A stretch of DNA of 64,000 bases from Amyelois transitella (lineage: Eukaryota; Arthropoda; Insecta; Lepidoptera; Pyralidae). The notes under the pieces were generated by a model, which saw only the letters and a list, made by a program, of their open reading frames with translations, was not told the origin of the DNA and did not search any database. Below, in pieces: positions 27,301 through 42,300 of this stretch. The translations under genes and the position numbers were made by a program. Positions within the stretch are counted from its first letter, which is position 1, and each line of letters starts with the position of its first letter. The DNA lies in the NCBI RefSeq assembly GCF_032362555.1, contig NC_083516.1, positions 1,699,001-1,763,000 on the forward strand, given 5' to 3'.

Positions 27301-30300
27301 AAATCAGACCAAGAAGGCTTCGAAAGTTATCGCATTACAAACTTACTTTCGTATTTATATATATAACATTGGTTGGTATATTATGCAGTAAAAACCACTC
27401 CAGCAAAGTATATACTACATATACTATCAGAAGATTAGCTCTCCAGACCGTCTGTCGTTATAATTTTTGCCCAAACCTCTTATCAGTTTATCAATTTACA
27501 TATTATATCAGTGCTTGAAGTATCACGTTTCCTCATTTACTTGTTTTTGATTAGATATAAACAGGTACTTCAGATACTAAATAGATATGGTAGGCGTTAC
27601 ATACTCGCATATAGCGAAATATTTAGACTTAGAGGGATCATTACTATATTTCTATCAAGGTATGGTCTAGTTACAAGTAAAATTTGTATGTTTTTCTTTT
27701 TGTAAAACACAAACATTAAATCAAGCCAGTTAAGCAGAATTTACGACTTTGAAACTTAAATTTCAAACAGACGAATTCGCGAGCAATAACTCGTCAACTA
27801 CATACATATGTATATTTTTACATACATACATATGGCCACGTCTATATCCCTTGTGGGCTAGACAGAGCCAACAGTCTTGAAAAGACTGATGGGCCACGCT
27901 CAGCTATTTGGCTTAATGATAGAATTGAGATTCAAGTAGTGATAGGTTGCTAGCCCATCGCCTAAGAAGAATTTCAAGTTTGTAAGCCTATCCCTTAGTC
28001 GCCTTTTACGACATCCATGGGAAAGAGATGGAGTGGTCCTATTCTTTTTTGGATTGGTGCTGGGAACCACACGGCACATGTATATATTTAGTCGCGCAAA
28101 TTCAGCTGTGATATTCATTAACTAAAATACTAGATTGTCAAACGGTAGTGATTGTGTCATGATGATGTACAATACAAACAGACGAACTCCGACGCAGGAC
28201 ATGAGGACCTTGACAAGGCGAGGCGCCGATCGTAATAAAAATAATCGCCCGTGATCGTTGCCAACTCCGATTTTGTGGCGTAAACCATAAGCTGTTGACT
28301 AATTCTGGGCCGTATAACATCAAATAATGTTTTTAGGGCACTTGTTTAGGTATAAGCAGCTATTAGTACATACATATGGTTAGCTATTAGTATATACACT
28401 GATTGGCCACGTTCAGCTATTTGGCTTAATGATAGAATTGAAATTTGAACGGTCATTTAGGTCTCGTCTAAATAAAAAAGAATTTTGGCTGTTCAAGATG
28501 TCTTATCGTCGTCTCGTCTTGGTGTCGATTGTCCTTTTTTTCACAAGTCTGTCAGTTGGTTTTAGTCATCTAAATTGTCAAGTCAAAGAGTCTCGTTTGT
28601 CCATGGAGGCTGAACAGCCGCTACAAGATTTAAATAGTGACAGGTTGATAACCCATCGCCTAAAAGAGAATTCCTAATTTGTAAGCCTATCCCTTAGTCG
28701 CCTTTTACGACATCCATGGGAAAGAGATGGAGTGGTCCTATTCTTTTTTGTATTGGTGCCGGGAACCACACGGCATAGCTATTAGTCATAAAGGTTTATC
28801 CATTCTTATTCAAAGGTTACATGGAATATATAGTCTTTTGTTATAAATGTTACATACGAGTATAATATATGTACATATAGGTTATGGATATAAATGTTAA
28901 TTCGTTCTGTAAGTAATTTGTTGTTGGAATAACAAAGTGTAATTATGACACACAATACAACAGTATTTTATGAATTCATGCAGTCCACTTCATACAAAAA
29001 TAAGATCTTAGTACCGCTCGTTTCATAATATTATTAATATTTAAGATTAGCATTAAACTGCTATAAGAGTACATAATTGATTCATAAGTTATTGTTTTTT
29101 CACAGAAAATAGACAAATTAATAATAAATTTTATTCTACCAAGAAAATAAAGTCATAACGGAAAAATACCAAACTATTCCGTACCGTATCTACGTAATAA
29201 AATAAGATTTGTTTTGCTTTACACGACACGAGCAGAACTGTGGCTAACCTTAAAACTATGTTAATAATAATGACAACAATGCACACGCGAACTTCTCGCT
29301 AAAACAATGACTAAAACTTGCAAATTATAGACAAGACTTGTTACTTAAAAAATAAGTTATTGTTACTCTTCCTATATACATATCTTCCCATAACTATATT
29401 TCTAAATTGACGTCGTGTGATAATGGTGCAGTGTAGTTTGTTCCGCTCATGCGCTTCGGAAGCGGTAGTAAATATAATTAGATTTGGGTGATGAGACGTT
29501 AATAAGTGAAACCATGTATTCAATTTTAAATATAAATCTTTTCTATTCTATTCTATTATCCGCTGCCGCCTATCACCTATGCTCCAGAAATAAAACCAGT
29601 GTGTTGACTTTTAGTGGCGCTAATGAACTGACCACTTTTGCTCTCTTAACACTCATCTACACTAATATTATAAAGCTCAAGAGTTTGTTTGTTTGTTTGT
29701 TTGAAAGCGCTAATCTCAGGATTTACTGGTTCGAATTGAAGAATTCTTTTTGCGTTGAATAGACCTTTTATCGAGGAAGGCTTTATATAACATCACGCTG
29801 CAACTATAAGGAGCAAAGAAATAATGGAAAATGTGAAAAAACGGGGAAACTTATTCATCCTTGAGGGCTTCAATGATGCCCAAAATAACTATTCCGCGCG
29901 GACGATGTCGCGGGCGGCCTCTAGTTATGTAATACATTGAAATAGACCATTACATGTGATAACGATCTCCTTATCAGCTTTATAATGTTAACAATAATGA
30001 CGGGATTAGAACGACACGTGTTGTCATAGTAACGAAGATAGTAGATTCGTTGAGATTGCGCGATCACGCGTTGCGAAGAAATGCCAGTCAAATTGTTTTT
30101 GTTTGTTTAGTTCTGATGATGTAGTGCCAATGACCTCCTGAGACACTTTATAAGGCCGTTGCACACTAAGTTCATAAGAGAATTAACGGCCATGGATACA
30201 AGTAATGAAAGATCTTAATTAAATTAATACTTGTTGACTGCTTAGACTTGTGTGTGTATACATATAATAACGTCTCTATATCCCTTGCGGGGTAGACAGA

Positions 30301-33300
30301 GCCAACAGTCTTGAAAAGACTGATAGGGCCAGTTCAGATGTTTGGCTTAATGCTAGAATTGAGATTCAAATAGTGACAGATTGCTAGCCCAACGCCTAAA
30401 AAAGGAATCCCAAGTTTGTAAGCCTATCCCTGAATCGCCTTTTACAACATCCATGGGAAAGAGATGGAGTGGTCCTATTCTTTTTGTATTGGTTCCGGGA
30501 ACCACACGGCAATAACATTATGTTCAGGTAAATATTGTAATTAATAAAGAGAAGTTGTTTACATCGTGTCGCGGCTGCGATTCAAGGAAAATGGCGCAAG
30601 TTCAAGGTATCGCACCATATAAACAAAAAAAAAACAAAACAAGTGTGACTCATTAAAGTGATTCTATTTTATAAACAGACAATTAATATTGGGGTAAATA
30701 GTTATAAACATATATGTAGCATGAGCTCTGTCTACCCCGCAAGGGATATAGACGTGACTATATGTATGTATCGATACTAATATTGTTTGTAATTTGTTTG
30801 TTTGTTTGAACGCGCTAATCTCAGCAACCACTGGTTCGAATTGAAAAATTATTTTTGTGTTAAATAGACCATTTAGTGAGGAAGGCTTTAGGCTACAACA
30901 TCACGCTTCAACTATTAGGAGCGAAGAAATAATGGAATATGTGAAAAAAAGGGAAAAATTATTCAACCTTCAGAGCTTCAGAGATGCCATGATGAAAAAA
31001 CTATTCCACGCGGATGGAGTCGCGGGCACAGGTAGTGTATATGTAGTATATGTAGTTAACAAATCAAGCCATTACTCTCTTTGGACAGAGGTTGGTGCGT
31101 GTATGACCAAGATTCTGCTTCAAGAATTAAGTCCGCCAATTGTGCTGTAAGTACATTTGTATTTTGTAAAATGTCATGTTTTCACACGAAGAGACACCCG
31201 TCTGACCTCCGCAACCTACGCAGGGGAAACTAACCCATATACTGTTATATAACAAGCTGAAAACATAGTCCATCCTTTTGTCAAAGTCAAGCAAGTCAAC
31301 AATACCTATATGTATTGCATAATATCACGACATAGAAAACAAGAATGCAGATTTCTTAAATTAACATTTATAAGTGTCTGTTACAAACATAAAAAAAACA
31401 TTTGCATAAAAATAAAAAATAAAGACAGTATGTCTTTACGAGTATTTTATGCGTGCACAGAATAGAATAGATAACATACATACATATGATCACGTCTATA
31501 TCCCTAGCGGGGTAGACAGAGCCATCAGTCTTGAAAATACTGATAGGCCACGCTGAGCAGTTTGGCTTTGTGATAGACTTGAGATTCAAATAGTGACAGG
31601 TTGCTAGCCCATCGCCTAAAAGAGGAATCCCAAGTTTATAAGCCTAACCCTTAGCCGCCTTTTACGACATCCATGGGAAAGAGATGGAGTGGTCCTATTC
31701 TTTTTTGTAATGGTGCCGGGAACCACACGGCAAGTAGACTAGTAGAATAGATTTATTTTCAAAATTGGAAATATGAATCGTATCGAGTACATCCGAGCAA
31801 CTCACAGGGAAACAAACAAGAAGGTAAATTCATTATAGCGTCATCAATATACAAATTACTTTGTGTACAAATTCTCAGACGTAACTATTTTCCATCGAAT
31901 AGAAATAATACATTTTATTTCAAAATTGAAAACAAGGTATCACTCATTGACGTCACATCACTTGAATCAGATTATATCTACCTACTACCGCTTCCAAAGC
32001 GCATGTGTAGAAGAAGCGGCGGAACAAACTACGCTGCAGCATTTTTTTACAATATAGATCTCTTAAATCTAAATCGTGGACGAATGCACATTGTCTTTGC
32101 CACAAGTGTTGTTGTTGAAGGCGGTAAAGCATTCCATTAAAAGTTAAGCTTGGATATGGTAATAAACTGGGTGATGATCTTGGGACGAAGTACTCGTAAA
32201 ACTGCACTTTGGTTTAACTTTAAATATGCACTGAAATAAACCGCTGAACTTATTGATACAATAGCTTTAAAACAATTTGATATGTACTAGACATAACATT
32301 GTAAAAAAGAATCAAATGCACACAAAAAATAATTATTCAATTATCCCCGTTTTTTTTTCACATTTTCCATTATTTCTTTGCTCCTTATAGTTACAGCGTG
32401 ATGTTATACAGCCTAAAGCCTTCCTCGATAAATGGTATATTCAACGCAAAAATATTTATTTTAATAAAACCAGTAATTCATGAGATTAGCGCGTTCAAAA
32501 AAACAAACAAACTCTTCAACTTTATAATATTAGTATAGATAAAATAAATTAACATATTATTGTCAACAAACATTTAACGAAGTCTCATTACGAACACGGT
32601 ACGAGGCCAATTTAACTTTTGCACTAATAAAGTGTAGAAATAAGAACAAGATGGAGTTTTATTGGCGTTCTAGATGTTACGAATAAATTTATTCAAAAGC
32701 CACCCACGTGCCACCAAATTGTTACGAATTCTCCGTTATATTGGAATCCGAGATTGACAATCCGTCAGTACAAAATATAGATAGTAAAGATAGATACATT
32801 TCATACACATATACATAAAATATAACTTAAAATAACATACGAGTATATAAACATAAATCCACGCCTTTTTTCCCCGGAGGGGAAGACAGAGACTACATGT
32901 TTCCACTTGCCACGATCTCTGCATACTTCCTTCACTCCATCCACATTCATAACTCTTCTCATGCAAGCTCGGTGGTTTCGGGTACTCTTGACCTGACCCT
33001 ATGCCAGGACGTCCTTAATTTGATCAAGATACGTTAGTCTAGGCCTTCCCACTCCGACCTTTGACTTGATCACATTGACATCATAGATTTCAGGGCTTCA
33101 GATTTTGCAATTGTCAAGTGGCGGGTGAGAAATAACAAATTAAGTTGTTTTATTAGAATCATAGTCAACAAGTACCCAATTAAATTTTTTATATTTATTC
33201 TTTTAAATAAGGCATCATATCGTCATACAGACGATATATAATATACTAGCTGACCCGCGCAACTTCGTTTGCGTGTATCCCGCTACTTCGACAAATACAG

Positions 33301-36300
33301 TCAACGCACCAACACATATTGGATACTAATTTTCAATTCACAATAACTTCTCTTTCCCTTAACCGCGTTTAAAATATTAAAATGTTTTTTGGTTTCTGTG
33401 ACTCTTCTTTGATCCCCTATCAGTTTTTGGAAAAAATATTTAAGTAATGTACAGATTTTTTTTGTAAATATCAATCCATAAATTACGGTTTTATATTTTA
33501 AAAAACTAATCTTACTAATAAGTGCGATTTAATACTACCTTAGAATACAATACCTACTATTATCTTACAATTATTGTTGTCGCGCTGAAAAGCACGTTTT
33601 ATTTTTCTCAAAGAGCTGCGATAAATAAACGCGTAGTGCTAATGGGGAGCCGCTGTTTTTTTTTTTTTTTTTTGACTATGAGAACATAGTTTGCCTGAGG
33701 GGCATTTACTATTACAGCGGGACGTAGGGGAGCAAAAACCTGTCGGAGAAAATACTCTTTCTATTAGTGAAAACCGCATCAAAATCCGTTGCGTAGTTTT
33801 AAAGTTTTATGCATACGAAGGGACTACAGACAAAATGGGCGACTTTGTTTTATACTATGTAGTGATGATATATCTCATATAAACATAATAACAACACTTG
33901 ATATAAGATGAATATATAAATGAGTGTACGATTAGCAGTCTTGGGTGCTTTAAAGTGACGTTAAAGTGAGCTTTAACTTTACATTTCAGACTGAGCATCC
34001 AGGCATTTCTATAAGTAGTTACACTATATTTAGTCTTGCATGTATATAACAAGAATGGAACGAAATACAGAGTCCGTTTTACGCAAGAAAGAAATTGTTT
34101 GAAAGGTAATCCCTCGGGAAAAAGGCATGATATTATGTATGTATGTAATCCCTAAGGTTGTCAGTAAGAAATAGGCTGAGTAAAGTTTTCGAAAAAAAAA
34201 AACCTACGTGTTGTTCTATTTTTCTTTGAAATTAAAACAGTAATATCATGGTATTCATTAAATTCTCTTAATGTAGCGTCTCACTTTTGTGTTGACAATT
34301 TACGGATCGGACATTGAGCATTAGTGGTGTGTCCCGCAAAATGTGTAATTTGTCTGGAAAGGCTCATCACTTTAACATTTCAAGTCTTCGTCAATTGAGT
34401 CTCATTCAATTAATTACGATCTGAACCTGATCTGTATGGATTCTTTTATTAATATGATGAAAAAAACTTTGAAATAAATGGGCAAATTTATACGGATAAA
34501 AAAGTTTTTCTTTTTTAAATTCAGTAAATTTCAAGTTTTTATTTCTCAGTGTTTTAAAAACTGTATACTTATTTATTACACACTACTAAAAAATGCTTAT
34601 TATGTATTTTTTTTAATGATCTGGCTAACCGAAATGGTTCTTATTAAAATTTATATTAGATTACTCATGATCTATGTTCTTAACATACGAGTACATACAT
34701 ACCAAATCATGTCCAAATCCCATGCGGGGAACACAGAGCACGCAGTCTTGAAAAGACTAATAGGCCTCGGCTCAGCTCTCAGCTGTTTCGCTTAATAATA
34801 GAATGTACTAATCATTCACACATTTGTGTAATAAGGAATAAGGTACATACAATTACAAGGAAGAATAATGGATAGGAATTGGATTCTGAAGACTACAGTT
34901 CCGGGCAACGATAGCGCAGTCGGGACAAGAATCTATTGTTTTATATCTAGCACAGCAACAGATGAACCAAATAAACAACCTAGCGATTTAAAGGTCACAA
35001 AAGGTTATTCCTTGAGCCCGCAGTATTCGATTACATCTCGGAGCATTTGATCTTACATTTCGCCTCCGCCCTGTTACCATAGTCAAACGGAGAATCAATA
35101 GACAATATATTTTAATACAAGCTTTTGCGCGGGAATTCGCTCCCGTGGGAAAATCCAGATAAAGGAGCCAATGTTACTACTGAAGGTCTATTCTATTTTT
35201 GTGGCTTTCGTGCAAGTCAATTCTGCAGTCATAAAGACGTATGTTGAAGTCATAAAGACGATTGTAATATAGTATATTTATTTATTTATATAAAACTTTA
35301 TTGCACAAAAAAAATGTGCAAAAGGCAGACTTAATGCCGTTTGGCATTCTCTACCAGTCAACCAGCTGACCAAACAGAAAAACTTTAAGTTTATATAAAT
35401 GTAAGTTATAAACGAGAAAATTTATTTATAACGGACAGCTACAAGCGGGGTCGCAGGCTGAAACTAGTGTCAATTAAAAGATTATTGAAATTTAAACATT
35501 CAAAAGCCCTTAAAAATTCCTTAAATTTTATTTTTTTATGTAAGTCGGTGAAATTATAGCCAGAGGTGCGTGAAATATAAGAGCTTTCAAAATGGTAGAA
35601 ATAATGGGATTTTGTCCCAAGAGCACTCTCAAAGAATAATAAAATTACCCATTTAATTCGTGTAACTTTGAATCTCAACGCAAAAATACGAAGTTTATAA
35701 ATAAATTACTTTTCTATGACTCTCCTTTGTTGTGCGTTAATAAATTTTTGTCAATTTGTGTAAAAAGGAATGTAGCATGATTTTGAAATGAAGTTCACTA
35801 AGGCGCTGGACACATTGAAATGCGCAAATAGGTATGTCTCCTTCATCGCAAAAAAATATTGGTTTATAGAGGAAGTAAGTTATTTCCCCTTCACTGTTAT
35901 ATCACTGAACCGATCTTAATGAACTTTTACATAAGTACATAAAGAGTAAAGTAATACAGTTTACCTATTATAATGTGATTTGTGTGACTTTCATATCAAG
36001 GGAGCTAAATGGATAAAGTTATTAACATTTTCCGGATTCCAATATCTCATGGCTGACTAAAATAGAGTGTGTTGGTAACACAATGATGAAATAATAGGTG
36101 ACCTTCGTTCTGTTTATATTCTGTTGATCTGACGGCCTGTGACGCAATGGTTGCGTCTTTGCCTCTAAAGAACAGGGTTCGATCTTTGGTCAGGTCACAA
36201 TTAAAAGCTTTTCTGATTGGCCTGATCCTTGGCTGTTTATCTATGTAAGCACCCACTTATTAATTATATAAAAAATATTATATAAAGTCACTGGCGGTTA

Positions 36301-39300
36301 TCTTCACTGCACTGCAACAAACTACAGTGCAACATTTTCACCGGACGTCAATTAGTCTCAGTAAAAGTTTATAAGTAGCTGTTGTAAACATCAAGACTTC
36401 ACAGCGAAATTTACAACCACACACTGTTTATACATTTTGAGCCTAATGATATTTGCCTAATCATCATTTGAAGGAGCATCTGGTTTCTCTAAATCATGAG
36501 CGAAAAGAGAGCGTTAACTGGATTATTTTTCTTTCGTTTCAATAAACCAGACGAGGAAGCTTTTATGTTATTTTAGCATTTTTAAACAAAAAGTGGGTTC
36601 AACTGTCTGCGTATTGTGGTTTCGGCAGACAGATAGCTATTTGAAGCGGTTAATTGCTTTCAACCGTCTCGAAAAGTAGAGGTAATCAATTCGACTGTAT
36701 ATTTTTTATATAAGTATATTTATGTATGTATGTGTAGTTTTTATTTATGTATGTGTATGAATATTGGCCTATATCGACTCATTTTTTTAGTTATTGTAGA
36801 TATACATACATTATTGTGATTATGCTCTTACGGTGAGGGAAAACATCGTGAGGAAAATAAGGAGGAAACCTGCACATTCAGGTATGAGTAACCATGATAT
36901 GGACAAGATTCTCCCACGAGGGATTCGGAGGTCGGATCAGATGAAGTCGCGTAGAACTGGACTAGGTCCTCAATTAAATTACGTGGTGATAGAAGAAAAA
37001 CGAGGGCGGTATGGGCCAAACGGACGAGGGACCGATTTTGATAAAATTTCGAATGGAGATAGTCCAATACCCGGATCAAGTAATATGCTACATTTTCACA
37101 GGTGAAAATGTTGTTAACAGCTAGTTCTTTTCATTTTAACATTTTTTTTACAAATAAATAACCCGCCCTATTCTCGGCAGTCGGGTAATGTCAAAATATT
37201 TTATCACTCCGGTCCAGAAATAAGCCGTGATACGCGGGTCAACGACCCGTTTATCGGCAATATGTTTTCCACGTCGCTCTATACATACGTTTAAAAATCG
37301 CTAATGTCTAGCTAAAACCGTCGCGCGAGACTAGAAAGTGTGCCCAGGCGCAGTTTCTTTCTTGTGCGTCTAAATAACCCCATTATACTCCCCGCATAAC
37401 AGAACATTTTACAAAGAAAATTTTACATATTTTGTGAAGCAATGTCGCTTCTCGCGTCTGTCACTATGTCTGTATGTATGTATGGTAAGAAGATCTTTAA
37501 AACTACACGACGCAGTTTGTTACCGCTTCTTCAGCACTGACGCCTTGAAAGCGGCAGTAAACTTAGTTTTGAGTAATTTATTTGACGTCAACCAATGTTG
37601 TGAAACCAAAAGTTTTGACAATTATTAAGCGATATGAAGTATACTATAATAATGAATAACAATTTTGAATTTGACACGACGGATTTAATGCAGTTTTTAA
37701 TAGAGTAAAAGCTTCACCCAGAGAAAAGATAAGAAGGCGGCGCTGATTTAATTTATAGCCTGTTCTGTTCTATTGTCAATATATCTACTACAGACTACTA
37801 TGAAGGTTTATAATATTTACAACACATTTATGTTGTAAATATTATAAACCTTCATAAAAATACATAATATAAATCACATACCCAGGATGGAAATTACACC
37901 AATACTATAAGTTGGAGGTTATGAAAAAAGAAAATAAAGTTTAACAAGATTTTGAAAGCTATTTAGGGTTTACATTTATAGGTAGAATTGTACAATTTTT
38001 GTTTTAATATTATACCCGTCAGCCTATTGCTTTTCTATGCTTTAGAACCTCTCGTTATACTCTAAATAACGCAAATTATTTATCGATCGACTGTTATGTC
38101 ACGTCAAATTAATACCATTTTACCAAACCAATGATCTGGGCATGTAGATTAACACAATACAATAAGCTCAACCGAGCGAGAATCACGCGACGATTTTTGC
38201 ATAAAATTACAATAAATATGCCATATATGTATGTCCGTGCATCAAAACTTGCTTCAGCCGTTTTGGCGTGAAAACGGAATAAACACAAGCATTAGCATTT
38301 ATAAATAGGAAAGTAGGTAAGATTGTTTATGGTAAAGTAATGGTTGAATGAATGTTTATCTATTGTAACAAAAATCTTTTTTGTAATTGATGCTTTGTGA
38401 AGACGGTGGAATGAAGTTTGTTCTGTCGGTTCTCTTATACTTTTTTACACTTTGGAAACGGTAGTTAACTTAATATATAAGCGTTTTCAATAAAATCTAA
38501 GTTTGAAGTCAATAAATGATATCTTGTATTCTTTGCTCATAATTAAAAAAAACTAAACTTATAGTAGTTTATTGAAACCTAGAATACAGAAACTAAAAAC
38601 CTTTCAGACAAAGAAACCCTTTAAAAAAATTGAAGATGACGTTCTTTTCTTAAGCGAGGATCACTATTCGAATCTCAATCCATACAACTGCATATTGGCA
38701 ACACCTTTTCAAAAGACTGTTGGCCCAGTTTAATACGTAAGAGACAAAAACGTGATTACTTAGTATTAATTGAAATCTCAATTCTATCATCGAGCCAAAA
38801 AGCTGAACGTGGCCTGTCAGTCTTTTCAAGACTGTTGGCTTTGTCTACCCCGCAAGGGATATAGACGTGACTATATGTATGTATGTTCAATGAAATCTCT
38901 TACGGGAGCGTACCTAGCCGCGAGTAATAGTATGTGTTGTTGCCCATACACTGCAACTGGCAGTTCATCGACCCTCCTTTATTGGCACAAGTGTTGCCAA
39001 CATAAAAGAAGTTATAAAACATTTTTCACATTACGCGGCATTGTTTGTTTCACGGCCGCGGACTTGTTATCGGCTAGAGAGAACGTTCAGCTGAATTTTA
39101 CCGGATTGAACCGGTTCCAAATGTTTCAGAACAAAATGTGCTTGAAATAAGCGTGTGCCTTTCTTTTCCTAGGATGTGGTTAAAGGCGACAAAGGGAAAG
39201 ATTAATAAACGTGAGATTCTTCTTGTAGGCGTTAGGCTTAATAAGTTCTAGACAGTACCGTTTTCCGTGTACAAAGTCGCGGGACACAGCTAGCCCGAAA

Positions 39301-42300
39301 TAATATTAAAAAGACAAATATAAATGTGTTTGTACCGAATAATCTGAAAAAGTACAGCAAATTTTAGTTTTCTTTATATTTTGGTTGACTGTAAGAAATC
39401 TCAATTGGGATAAGTCCGCCATTGTACATATTCTTCTTAATCCAAAGACCGTTTTGTAATTTGTTTTATATTTCTTTTTATGTGCAAAAAAGGGTTTACA
39501 AACAAACAAACAAACAAAATTTACACAGACATAAGTAGAAAAGTGTACCACTGGATGTATGGTGAAGGATGATTCATATTTTTAATGTAGACAATGTGCA
39601 TTCGGCCACGATATATGTAGATTTACGAGATCTATATTTGTAAATTGACGCCCGGTAAAAATGCTACAGTGCAGTTTGTTCCGCCGCTTCTTCTACACAT
39701 GCGCTTTGGAAGCGGTATTAAATATAATTAGATTTAAGTGATGTGACGTCAATAAGTGATACCTCGTATCCAATTTTGAAATAAAATCTATTCTATTCGA
39801 TGGAAAATAGTTACGTCTGAGAATATGTACAGTACACAAAGTAATTTGTATATTGATGACGCTATAATGAATCTACCTTCTAGTTTGTTTCCCTGTGAGT
39901 CGCTCGGATGTACTCGCATAATTCACACGATTCATATTTCTTCAATATGCATTAGGATATTAATATGTACGAGTATACTGGCTTGCACGTGTAAACGTTG
40001 ATTGTATGATGATTAATACAAGAACAATCTATACTAATATTGGTACACAAGGTAAAGATTATTTTTAAGTTTTTTTGACGAGCGTCGGTGGCCGAATCGG
40101 TAAGGTGCCAAGTTAAAAATGCGTGTGGCGCTAAAAGGCACATTCTTTAAAAAACAACTTGAAGGCCAAGTTTCTTCCTCCTGGCTCTAGTCCCGGTTGC
40201 ATCTTCATTACTCTGGAGAGAAGCCCGGGGTATGCCTTTGACCATGGATCCTGGATTGGGCGAGTCAGATTTTTACACGAAGCGACTCCCATCTGATCTC
40301 CAGATCGATCGTGATTACACACATCCAGTTGCCTGAATGTGCAGGTTTTCACACAATGTTTTCCCTCGCCGTTAGAGCATCGGTTAGTATTCAAACTAAT
40401 GTACATAACTTCGAAAATAATCATTGGTACATGGCCGTGGTGGGATCTAAAATCATCATCATTTCAGCCGTAGGACGTCCACTGCTGAATCAGCCTATGA
40501 ATTAAATACCTAACTATTACTATTTAGGCTTCAATTACCTTCCGCCATTATAGATGCTAGGACACCAAGGTAAGTAACACTTACTAACACTTAAGATACA
40601 CTTACTAGTGTGTGTAAGGTAGGTAAGTAAGTTTGTAAGCTTATCCCTTAGTCGCCTTTTACGACATCCATGGGAAAGAGATGGAGTGGTCCTATTCTTT
40701 TTTGTATTGGTGCCGGGAACCGCACTTAAGTGTCTTGTGTTTCTAGGCAAGTTCCTATCAAGTCTACATAGAGAAGTAAATTATCAATCCGCCCATACAT
40801 GATCGAATTCGTTTAATTGAAGTTGACGCTGTTGAAGAAAATGCTGCAGTGCAGTTTGTTACCGCTTCTTCTGCACTGACGCCTTGGAAGCGGGAGTAAA
40901 CTTAGTAACCAATGTTGTTAAACTATACGTTTTGACAATTATTAAGCGATATGAAGTATCCTATAATAATGAATAAAACTTTTGAATTTGAATTTAAATC
41001 AGTCTATGAAACTCAACAACTTTCCCCAACGGGCATAGCTACATACCAAAAAAAAAAAATATCTAATCAATCACTACGAGAGTACATCTTTTTCGGATTC
41101 CGATCCAATTTCCTTGATCCATTGTCCATGAAGCTGAACAACTTCAGCTTCATTCATGGACCGGTTCGATCTTACGCGATATGTAACTAACCCCCCTTTA
41201 CGTCACGCCCTGTACCTATCTTCTTCTTCTTCTTCTTCTTCTCAGCATATTTTTGTCCACTGCTGAACGTATGCCTCTATACAATATAAATATCCAATTT
41301 CCTTGATCCATTGTCCATGAAGCTGAACAACTTCAGCTTCATTCATGGACTGATTCGATCTTGTGCGATATTTAACCCCCCTTTACGTCACGCCCTCAAT
41401 GTACCTATACATATATCAATTACTTAATCAACCCTACCTGGTTGGTGGTGAGGTCCCACTGGTCGGCCACGAAGGAGTGTCTGCTGTACAGGAACACAGG
41501 CACCTGGTGGTCCTTCACGGGCGCAGGGTCCGTGTTCACCCTGACCACGGTCAGGTGGGTGGTGGTCGTGCCCACTGGTGGGGGAGAAAAAGCCAAGAAT
41601 CAATATTATGTGTTGTGTGATTCCCGGCACCAGTACAAAAACAGAATAGTACCACTGCCATCTCTTTCCTATGGATGTCGTAAAAGGCGACTAAGGGATA
41701 GGCTTGCAAACTTGGGATTCTTTGTTTTAGGCGATGGGCTAGCAACCTGTCACTATTTGAATCTCAATTCTATCATTGAACCGAATAGCTGAGCGTGGCC
41801 TATCAGTTTTTTCAAGACTGTTTACTCTGTCTACCCCACAAGGGATATAGACGTGACCATATGTATGTATGTATGTAATCAATATTTATATACTTCAACT
41901 TGATCAGATATAGCTGTATAGTTGAATGATACATACGTACATACATATGTATAATCACATCTATCTCCCTTGCGGGGTAGACAGAGCCAAACAGTCATCA
42001 CAAGACTGAAAGGCCACGCTCAGCCGTTTGGCTCAATATAATAATATGTCATTTGTTTTTATGCAATTCGTTATTATATTAAAGTATTTTTAAAACTAAC
42101 ACCGTTTACCATCATAAAAATGATTACGAACAAACTGATAAAATGATTATTGTCGACCAGACAGACCGTGTTCCCAAAATGTATAATAATTTAATAGATA
42201 TCGTCTGTTTTGCTGATAACTTACTGATAGATAAATTGTTTTTATTATACATACATACATACATATAATCACGTCTATATCCCTTGCGGCAGCTGAGCGT

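Noticed and set aside
34478..34795. 105-codon plus-strand ORF rich in Phe, Ile, Lys
   Set aside because: Composition is what AT-rich DNA gives by chance; ends in a family A repeat.
36833..37105. 90-codon plus-strand ORF (and its reverse shadow)
   Set aside because: Lies in a family E-related repeat; charged but low-complexity and shared with other repeat copies.
38770..39150. 126-codon plus-strand ORF
   Set aside because: Its first part is the 3' end of a family A repeat and the rest has no recognisable domain or splice context.
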